From Promicromonospora sp. MEB111 (GTDB taxonomy: Bacteria > Actinomycetota > Actinomycetes > Actinomycetales > Cellulomonadaceae), in NCBI RefSeq assembly GCF_030209445.1, contig NZ_JARVSD010000008.1:1-64000 (forward strand): 64,000 nucleotides of DNA, read 5' to 3'. The first letter of the stretch is position 1. Every line of letters starts with the position of its first letter. The translations under genes were made by a program, and so were the position numbers. Shown one piece after another: positions 33,717-42,462 of this stretch. A model generated the notes under the pieces. It was not told the DNA's origin. It was given only the letters and a program-made list of their open reading frames with translations, and made no database searches.

Positions 33717-34832
33717 ATGGGCCTGCTGGACAAGATCAAGGGTGAGCTGGTCGACATCGTCGAGTGGCTCGACGACACCCGGGACACGATCGTCTGGCGG
33801 TTCCCCCGCTACGAGAACGAGATCAAGATGGGCGCCCGGCTCGTGGTGCGCGAGTCGCAGACCGCGGTCTTCGTCAACGAGGGCGTGATCGCGGACGTCT
33901 TCCAGCCCGGCACGTACACGCTCGAGACCCAGAACCTGCCCGTGCTGTCGACGCTCAAGGGCTGGAAGCACGGCTTCCACTCGCCGTTCAAGGCCGAGGT
34001 GTACTTCGTCAGCACCCGCCAGTTCACGGACCTGAAGTGGGGCACCAAGAACCCCGTCATGATGCGGGACCCGGAGCTGGGCATGGTGCGCGTGCGGGCC
34101 TTCGGCGCGTTCTCGGCGCGGGTCACCGACCCCCAGGTGCTGCTGCGCGAGCTGGTCGGCACCGACCCGCAGTTCCGCACCGACGAGGTGCACGAGTACC
34201 TGCGGCAGAACGTGGTGAGCCACCTCGCGAGCGTGCTCGCCTCGTCCGGCATCCCCGTGATCGAGCTCGCCGCGCACCACGGCGACCTGGGCGACCAGCT
34301 CGCGACCCGGCTCACCGACGAGCTCGCGGACCTCGGCATCTCCGTGCCGAAGTTCGTCATCGAGAACATCTCGCTGCCGCCCGAGGTCGAGGAGGCCCTG
34401 GACAAGCGCACGTCCATGGGCATCGTCTCGTCCGGCACCGTGGGCAGCATGGCCGCCTTCCAGCAGTTCCAGGCCGGCCAGGCCATGGAGGCGGCGGCCG
34501 ACGGCGGCGGCAGCGCGGGCGCGGTGATCGGCATGGGCCTGGGCCAGTCGGTCGGCAACGCGATCGTGCCGCCCACGCAGCCGGCGCCCGCCCCGGCCCC
34601 CGCAGCGGCGTCGGGCCCGCCGCCCCTGCCCGGTGGCTGGTACCTGGGCAACGGCGGCGCGCAGACCGGCCCGTTCGACGACGCCGCGCTCGCCGGCCAG
34701 GCCGCAGTGGGCACCCTCACGGCGAGCACGCTGATCTGGCGCGCCGGCATGGCCGGCTGGGAGCCGGCCGCGTCGGTGCCCGACGTGGCGAAGCACCTGG
34801 GCGCGACGCCCCCGCCGCTGCCGCAGGCCTGA
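33717..34832 (+). CDS. SPFH-domain protein with GYF_2 domain (YdjI-like)
   Basis: A 371-residue protein. The N-terminal SPFH/virion-core-like domain (MGLLDKIKGELVDIVEW, LVVRESQTAVFVNEGVIADVFQPGTYTLETQNLP, PVMMRDPELGMVRVRAFGAFSARV) resembles B. subtilis YdjI. A Gly/Ala/Pro-rich linker (about 260-310) is followed by a GYF_2 domain with GWYLGNGGAQTGPFDDAALAGQAAVGTLTASTLIWRAGMAGWEPA. SPFH proteins form membrane-associated assemblies. Two zinc-ribbon genes follow at once, the next starting one base after the stop, so this is a membrane-stress-type module. Confidence 0.9.
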   Translation: MGLLDKIKGELVDIVEWLDDTRDTIVWRFPRYENEIKMGARLVVRESQTAVFVNEGVIADVFQPGTYTLETQNLPVLSTLKGWKHGFHSPFKAEVYFVSTRQFTDLKWGTKNPVMMRDPELGMVRVRAFGAFSARVTDPQVLLRELVGTDPQFRTDEVHEYLRQNVVSHLASVLASSGIPVIELAAHHGDLGDQLATRLTDELADLGISVPKFVIENISLPPEVEEALDKRTSMGIVSSGTVGSMAAFQQFQAGQAMEAAADGGGSAGAVIGMGLGQSVGNAIVPPTQPAPAPAPAAASGPPPLPGGWYLGNGGAQTGPFDDAALAGQAAVGTLTASTLIWRAGMAGWEPAASVPDVAKHLGATPPPLPQA

Positions 34833-34833
34833 G

Positions 34834-36060
34834 ATGGCGGAGCTCACCGACGGCGGCCGGGCCGCCCACCACGCCTACCCCTGCGCGCAGTGCGGGGCAG
34901 CGGTCGAGTTCGCGGCCGGGACCGGCACGCTGACCTGCCCGTACTGCGGCCACGAGCAGGAGGTCACCGCCGCCGTCCGCGAGGTGCGCGAGCACGACTT
35001 CGCGGCCCTGGCGGCGACGGCCCGGCCCGCCGCGCCCGCGGCGCACGACTACCGGTGCGGCACCTGCGGCGCGGTCACCACCAGCGACCACCTGTCCCAG
35101 AAGTGCGGGTTCTGCGGGTCGCCGATGGTCGCCGAGGTCGAGACCCTCGGCCTGGTCGAGCCCGAGGCCGTGCTGCCCTTCGAGGTGGACCGGGCGGCCA
35201 TGCAGGGCGCCCTGCAGACCTGGGTGCGCTCGCGGTGGTTCGCGCCGTCGGCCCTGAAGAAGGTGGTCTCGGCGGAGCAGGCGCACGGCGTCTACCTGCC
35301 GCACTGGACGTTCGACGCGCGCACCCGCTCGGACTACACCGGGCAGCGGGGCGAGCACTACTGGGTCACCGAGACCTACACGACCACCGACTCCGAGGGC
35401 CGCAGCCAGACGCAGACCCGGCAGGTGCAGAAGACCCGCTGGTACCCGGCGTCGGGCACGGTGGCGCGGGACTTCGACGACGTCCTCGTCACCGGGACCC
35501 ACCGGGTCATGCCCGAGCACCTGGCGAAGCTCAGCCCGTGGCCGCTGCAGCAGGCGCGGGCCTACCAGCCCGACTACCTCGCCGGCTACGAGACGCTGCG
35601 GTACGACGTCGAGCCCGAGGCCGGGCTGGAGGCGGCCAAGCAGGACATGGCGCCGGTCATCGAGAACGACTGCGAGCGCGACATCGGCGGCGACGTGCAG
35701 CGCGTGCACCAGGTGCGCACGAGCTACGCGGCGGTGACGTACAAGCTCCTGCTGCTGCCCGTGTGGATCGCCACCTACCTGTACGGCGGCAAGCCGTTCC
35801 AGGTGCTGGTCAACGCCCGCACGGCCGAGGTGGTCGGGGAGCGGCCGTGGTCGGCGTGGAAGATCACGCTCGCCGTGCTGGCGGGCCTGCTCGTCGCGGC
35901 GGCGATCGTGTGGGCGGTCGTCGCGAACGGGGACGGCGGCTCGGCCGGCGCCCTCGCGGAGGCCGCCCTCGGGCAGGCCGGCCTCGGCGAGGCCGCCGCG
36001 CACTGGGCCGCGCCGGGTTGGCGTGAGAGCGTGGGAGTCCCGGTGTACCCGGTGGTGTAG
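34834..36060 (+). CDS. Zinc-ribbon membrane protein (YdjG-like)
   Basis: A 408-residue protein. Two zinc ribbons at the N-terminus (CAQCGAAVEFAAGTGTLTCPYCG, residues about 17-39; CGTCGAVTTSDHLSQKCGFCG, about 74-94) are followed by a long soluble domain (LPHWTFDARTRSDYTGQRGEHYWVTE) and membrane helices at about 295-310 and 340-370. Proteins of this type are often mislabelled as primosomal or replication factors, but no helicase motif is present. B. subtilis YdjG, the partner of SPFH protein YdjI, has zinc ribbons and membrane segments. The start is one base after the previous stop. Confidence 0.85.
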   Translation: MAELTDGGRAAHHAYPCAQCGAAVEFAAGTGTLTCPYCGHEQEVTAAVREVREHDFAALAATARPAAPAAHDYRCGTCGAVTTSDHLSQKCGFCGSPMVAEVETLGLVEPEAVLPFEVDRAAMQGALQTWVRSRWFAPSALKKVVSAEQAHGVYLPHWTFDARTRSDYTGQRGEHYWVTETYTTTDSEGRSQTQTRQVQKTRWYPASGTVARDFDDVLVTGTHRVMPEHLAKLSPWPLQQARAYQPDYLAGYETLRYDVEPEAGLEAAKQDMAPVIENDCERDIGGDVQRVHQVRTSYAAVTYKLLLLPVWIATYLYGGKPFQVLVNARTAEVVGERPWSAWKITLAVLAGLLVAAAIVWAVVANGDGGSAGALAEAALGQAGLGEAAAHWAAPGWRESVGVPVYPVV

Positions 36061-36122
36061 GAACCGCAGACCCGTCCCGTCCGTTGGTGAGCGGTAACGA
36101 CGACCGCGAGGAGACCATCCCG

Positions 36123-36569
36123 ATGCTGTGCCCCATCGACCAGACCACGCTCGTCATGTCCGAGCGCAAGGGGATCGAGATCGACTACTGCCCCACGTGC
36201 CGTGGCGTGTGGCTGGATCGTGGCGAGCTCGACAAGGTGATCGACCGGTCGGTCGAGGCCGAGATCGCCGCGGAGAATCGCCCGACGACGCCGTCGGCCC
36301 CTGTCGCGCCGCCCGCCCCCGCCGCTCCGTCCGCGCCGAACCCCGTGCACGCCGGCCCGGCCTACGGCTCGCCGCAGCCGGCCTACGACCCGCGCTACGA
36401 CGACCGCCGACGCGACGACGACCGCCGCTACGACCGGGACCGCCGGTACGACGAGGGCCGCCGGTACGACAACGAGCGCCGGTACGAGTCCTACGGCGAC
36501 CGCCGCCACGACCCGCGGTACAAGAAGAAGCGCAAGGAGTCCTTCCTGGAGGACCTGTTCGACTTCTGA
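36123..36569 (+). CDS. zf-TFIIB zinc-ribbon protein with charged Tyr/Arg-rich tail
   Basis: A 148-residue protein. The zf-TFIIB domain is at residues 1-45 (CPIDQTTLVMSERKGIEIDYCPTCRGVWLDRGELDKVI), with CPxD and CPTC as zinc ligands. Then come a Pro/Ala linker and a tail of repeated DDRRYD/DRRYDE-like units (about 90-135) ending in KKRKESFLEDLFDF. The ATG at 36123 has GAGGAGA upstream. It follows the SPFH and YdjG-like genes on the same strand and probably completes that operon. Confidence 0.87.
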   Translation: MLCPIDQTTLVMSERKGIEIDYCPTCRGVWLDRGELDKVIDRSVEAEIAAENRPTTPSAPVAPPAPAAPSAPNPVHAGPAYGSPQPAYDPRYDDRRRDDDRRYDRDRRYDEGRRYDNERRYESYGDRRHDPRYKKKRKESFLEDLFDF

Positions 36570-36587
36570 GCCTCTGAGCCTCGACGT

Positions 36588-36672
36588 CGAACGTAGGACC
36601 GGTCGCTCCAAGGTGTCGAACGTAGGGGTAGTCGCTCTGTCAGCCCCGACAGAGCGACTACCCCTACGTTCG
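36588..36672. terminator. 25-bp-arm palindrome with a partial tandem copy
   Basis: Perfect 25-bp arms at 36617-36641 and 36648-36672 enclose a 6-base loop. A degenerate copy of the left arm (CGAACGTAGG...GTCGCTC) lies 29 bases upstream at 36588-36609. The element begins 19 bases after the zf-TFIIB stop and is not coding. It is likely to terminate the operon, but its size and the extra partial arm are unusual. Confidence 0.72.
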
Positions 36673-36696
36673 TCAGAGCCCGACGCGCGGAGCGGC

Positions 36697-36727
36697 TTGA
36701 CCTCAACTCCGGTTGAGGTCTTAGCGT
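36697..36727 (+). promoter_or_regulatory. MerR/SoxR-like promoter of the F420-type oxidoreductase
   Basis: A 9-bp perfect inverted repeat (GACCTCAAC at 36699-36707, GTTGAGGTC at 36712-36720, 4 bases between) sits between a TTGACC -35 (36697-36702) and a TAGCGT -10 (36722-36727), giving a 19-base spacer. A long spacer with the operator inside is the hallmark of MerR-family promoters, and CCTCAA/TTGAGG is the SoxR-type half-site. No MerR gene is adjacent; the window's only one is at 61705. Confidence 0.6.
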
Positions 36728-36779
36728 CTCCCACCTGGACATACGGACCCATTCCGTGATCTGCGACGGGGGAGACGCG

Positions 36780-37622
36780 ATGAGCGAGCTGGAGCTGGGA
36801 CGGGTGGGGCTGGTCCTCAACGTGGCGGACGATCGGGCCCACCTCGAACAGGCCGCCGAGGCCGAGCGGCTCGGCCTCTCCGCGCTGTGGCTCTTCGGCG
36901 GCCAGCTGGAGCTGCTCGAGCCGCTGGCCGAGCTGCTGCACGTGACGAAGACCGCGGCGGTTGCGCCCGCGATCGTCTCGCTCGACGTCCACGGTGTCGA
37001 CGACGTCGTCCACCTCCTCAAGATGCTGGACGACAGCGAGGCGGAACGGCTGGTAGGGGGCTTCGGGGCGCCGCAACAGGCTGCGCGGCCGCTCGCAGGG
37101 CTGCGTGCGTTCCTGGACGAGATCGACGCCGCGGATGTGTCGTTGCCCGCGGAGCGACGGCTGATCGCGGCGCTGGGCCCCCGCAAGCTGGAGCTCGCAC
37201 GGGACCGCGCGGCAGGCGCCATCACGATGCTGGTGACGCCCGGCTACACCGCGTGGGCGCGAGAGGTCCTGGGGCCGGACGCGACACTCGTGGTGATCCA
37301 GCCGGTGGTGCTGGACACCGATCTCGACCGCGCCCGGCAGACCGTGCGCGGGCCGCTGGGCTTCCTGCTCTCCGTCGGCGGGTACGCGGCGAACATGCGC
37401 CGGATGGGTTTCGATGACGACGACGTCACGGGCCTCAGCGACAAGCTTGTCGACGCCGTCGCGACCGTCGGCGACGCCGACGCGATCGCTGCCGGGGTGC
37501 GGGCGCACCTGGCCGCCGGGGCGAGCCACGTGGCGCTCTCCGTGCTCTCCGACGGGCAGCAGCCCGGGGCGATCGAGGTCGCCCGCGCGATGGCGGCAGC
37601 CGACCCGACCCTGCCGGGGTAG
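36780..37622 (+). CDS. Luciferase-like, probably F420-dependent oxidoreductase (TIGR03620-like)
   Basis: A 280-residue TIM-barrel protein of the luciferase-like group. Recognisable segments are GRVGLVLN, AEAERLGLSALWLFGGQLELLEPLAELLHVTKTAAVAPAIVSLDVH, RLVGGFGAP and RKLELARDRAAGAITMLVTPGYTAWAREVLGP. F420 use is inferred from the family in actinobacteria. The ATG at 36780 follows GGGGGAGAC. The promoter has a MerR/SoxR-like palindrome, suggesting control by an oxidant or drug. Confidence 0.84.
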   Translation: MSELELGRVGLVLNVADDRAHLEQAAEAERLGLSALWLFGGQLELLEPLAELLHVTKTAAVAPAIVSLDVHGVDDVVHLLKMLDDSEAERLVGGFGAPQQAARPLAGLRAFLDEIDAADVSLPAERRLIAALGPRKLELARDRAAGAITMLVTPGYTAWAREVLGPDATLVVIQPVVLDTDLDRARQTVRGPLGFLLSVGGYAANMRRMGFDDDDVTGLSDKLVDAVATVGDADAIAAGVRAHLAAGASHVALSVLSDGQQPGAIEVARAMAAADPTLPG

Positions 37623-37677
37623 CCGGGCAGCAGAGACGCCTCCCGCATCAGGGGGCCGTTAGCGAGCGCCCAGGCGC

Positions 37678-37695
37678 CGTCAGCATTCCGTCAAG
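37678..37695 (+). promoter_or_regulatory. OmpR-type direct repeat, candidate KdpE site
   Basis: CCGTCAG (37678-37684) and CCGTCAA (37689-37695) form a direct repeat with an 11-base period, the spacing bound by OmpR-family response regulators. It lies 41 bases upstream of the first small ORF of the kdp locus, which ends with the KdpE regulator gene. Confidence 0.5.
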
Positions 37696-37735
37696 GACTG
37701 GTTCCACCGGTCGCGCGCAGGCGTAGACCAGTGGC

Positions 37736-37852
37736 ATGACCGATCTGGCCTTCATCCTCCTGACCGTGGCGTTCTTCGCCGCGGTGGCTCTGGTGGCGCG
37801 CCGCGCCTCCGCGAGCACCGACTCCGCCCGCCCCTCGGGGAGGCGGAAGTGA
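37736..37852 (+). CDS. Small membrane protein ahead of kdpF
   Basis: A 38-residue ORF starting [21 protein letters not shown], one membrane helix, then a short charged tail. Its stop overlaps the GTG start of kdpF (GTGA), so it is translated with the kdp genes. Small single-helix ORFs at this position are often left unannotated. It could be a second KdpF-like lipid/stabiliser subunit, which is inference. Confidence 0.62.
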   Translation: MTDLAFILLTVAFFAAVALVARRASASTDSARPSGRRK

Positions 37853-37941
37853 ACCCCTTCGACGCCGTGGGCCTGGTGCTCACCCTGGCGGGCCTCGTCT
37901 ACCTGTTCGTGGCGCTGATCCGCGCCGACCGGACGCGGTGA
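37849..37941 (+). CDS. kdpF: K+-transporting ATPase subunit KdpF
   Basis: A 30-residue peptide, [20 protein letters not shown] followed by [10 protein letters not shown]: one membrane helix with a short basic C-terminus, the usual form of KdpF, which stabilises the KdpABC complex. The GTG start at 37849 overlaps the upstream small ORF and the stop overlaps a possible GTG start of kdpA. Confidence 0.82.
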   Translation: MNPFDAVGLVLTLAGLVYLFVALIRADRTR

Positions 37942-37946
37942 GCGCC

Positions 37947-39610
37947 ATGAGCACACCGGTTCTCGTCGCGGTCGCGCAGGTGCTCGTCCTGCTCGCCCTG
38001 CTCGCCGCCGTCCACGCGCCGCTGGGCGCGTACATGGCGCGCGTCTACTCCAGCCCGAAGCACCTGCGTGCCGAGCGTCTCTGGTACCGGCTCGTCCGGG
38101 TGGACCCCGACGCCGAGCAGCGCTGGACCACCTACCTGATGTCCCTGCTGGGCTTCTCGCTGGTCTCCGTGCTCTTCCTCTACGGGATGCTGCGCCTGCA
38201 GGCGTACCTGCCGTGGAGCCTGGGCTTCACCGGGTTCGACCCGGCGGGCGCCTGGAACACCGCGGTCAGCTTCGTGACGAACACGAACTGGCAGTGGTAC
38301 TCGGGTGAGGCCGCCGCGGGCCACCTGGTGCAGATGGCCGGCCTGGCGGTGCAGAACTTCGTGTCTGCCGCCGTCGGTATGGCCGTCGCGATCGCCCTGG
38401 TGCGCGGCTTCGCCCGCTCCGGGACGGACGCGCGGGTCGGCAACTTCTGGTCGGACCTGACGCGCGGCGTGACGCGCATCCTCCTGCCCCTGTCCCTGGT
38501 CGCCGCGGTGCTGCTCATGGCGGGCGGCGTGATCCAGAACCTGGACCCGCACACCGCGATCACCACGGTCGAGGGCGCCACGCAGCAGTCGCTGGGCGGT
38601 CCGGTGGCCTCCCAGGAGGTCATCAAGGAGCTCGGCACCAACGGTGGCGGCTTCTTCAACGCGAACTCCGGCCACCCGCTGGAGAACCCGACGCCGTTCA
38701 CCAACCTGGTCGAGATCTTCCTGATCCTGCTCATCCCGTTCACGCTGCCGCGCACGTTCGGCATCCTGGTGGGCGACAAGCGGCAGGGCTGGGCGATCCT
38801 CGGCGTCATGGGCGGCCTGGCGCTCGCCTCGCTCGTGCTGACCACCTGGGCCGAGATGGCGGGGCCGGGTGCCGCGCCGCAGGCGGCGGGTGCCGCGATG
38901 GAGGGCAAGGAGACCCGGTTCGGGCTCGCGGGCAGCGCGCTGTTCGCGGTGGCGACGACGGCGACGTCGACGGGCGCGGTGAACGCGTCGCACGACTCGC
39001 TCACCGCGCCGGGCGGCGGCCTGGTCCTGTTCAACATGCTGCTGGGCGAGATCGCGCCGGGCGGTGTGGGCGCCGGCCTGTACGGCATGCTCGTCCTGGC
39101 CGTGGTCGCGGTGTTCATCGCCGGGCTCATGGTGGGGCGCACCCCGGAGTACCTGGGCAAGAAGATCGGCCGGCAGGAGATGACGCTCGTCGCCCTGTAC
39201 GTGCTGACCACGCCCGCGCTGGTCCTGGTGGGCACGGCGGCCGCCGTGGTGGTCGAGCCCGGCCTGGTGGGCATCCAGGAGTCCGGTCCGCACGGCCTGT
39301 CCGAGGTGCTGTACGCCTTCGCCTCGGCGGCGAACAACAACGGCTCCGCGTTCGGCGGGCTCACGTCGGGCACCCCGTTCTACGAGGTGACGCAGGGCCT
39401 GGCGATGCTCGCCGGCCGGTTCGTGCCGATCGCGCTGGTGCTGGCCCTGGCGGGTCGCCTCGCGAGCCAGACGGCGGTCCCGGCGACGTCGGGCACCCTG
39501 CCCACGCACCGCCCCCTGTTCGCGGGCATGCTCGCGACGGTCGCGATCATCGTCGTGGGGCTCACCTTCATCCCTGTCCTTTCCCTCGGTCCCGTTGTGG
39601 AGTCCCTGTC

Positions 39611-39614
<4 letters not shown>
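37947..39614 (+). CDS. kdpA: K+-transporting ATPase subunit KdpA
   Basis: A 555-residue integral membrane K+-binding and translocation subunit. The four selectivity-filter-like loops are visible, including [54 protein letters not shown] and [24 protein letters not shown]. The ATG at 37947 has GGTGAG upstream; a GTG at 37938 overlapping kdpF is an alternative. It overlaps kdpB by 4 bases. Confidence 0.95.
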
Positions 39615-41803
<2,189 letters not shown>

Positions 41804-41835
41804 CCCGGTCCCGAGCAGACCCGAAAGGAAATCTC

Positions 41836-42462
41836 ATGGCATCGACCACAGTCGCGAGCGACCTCGCGGCGCTGACCCGGCACTCCCTGGCGGGGCTGCG
41901 CATGCTGCTCGTGTTCACCCTCCTGCTGGGGCTGGCGTACCCGCTCGCGGCGACCGCCGTCGGGCAGGTGGCCTTCCCCTGGCAGGCCGACGGATCGCTG
42001 GTGCGGTCCGACGGCACGCACACCACCGACCGCTCCGAGGCGGTGGGCTCCGCGCTCGTCGCGCAGGGCTTCGAGGGCGTCGAGTACTTCCACCCGCGGC
42101 CGTCGGCCGCCGGCGACGGGTACGACACGTCGGCCTCCGCGGCGTCCAACCTCGGCCCGCTCAACCCCGACCTGGTCGCGACGATCGAGGAGCGCAAGGC
42201 CGCCGTCGCCGAGCTGGAGGGCGTGGACCCGGCGGACGTCCCGGCCGACGCCGTCACGGCGTCCGGCTCGGGCCTGGACCCGCACATCAGCCCCGAGTAC
42301 GCCGCCATCCAGGTGGCGCGCGTCGCGGAGGCACGCGGGCTGTCCGTGGCCGACGTCGAGGCGGCCGTGGCCGAGCACACCGCCGGGCGCGACCTGGGCG
42401 TGCTGGGTGAGCCGCGGGTGAACGTGCTGGAGCTCAACCTCGCCCTCGATGACGCACACTGA
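41836..42462 (+). CDS. kdpC: K+-transporting ATPase subunit KdpC
   Basis: A 208-residue KdpC with one N-terminal membrane helix (LAGLRMLLVFTLLLGLAYPLAATAVGQVAF) and a periplasmic-type domain with EYFHPRPSAAGDGYDTSASAASNLGPLNPDL and the C-terminal GRDLGVLGEPRVNVLELNLAL. It is preceded by an AAAGGAAA ribosome site. Its 3' end overlaps the start of kdpD by 14 bases if the first ATG of kdpD is used. Confidence 0.95.
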   Translation: MASTTVASDLAALTRHSLAGLRMLLVFTLLLGLAYPLAATAVGQVAFPWQADGSLVRSDGTHTTDRSEAVGSALVAQGFEGVEYFHPRPSAAGDGYDTSASAASNLGPLNPDLVATIEERKAAVAELEGVDPADVPADAVTASGSGLDPHISPEYAAIQVARVAEARGLSVADVEAAVAEHTAGRDLGVLGEPRVNVLELNLALDDAH

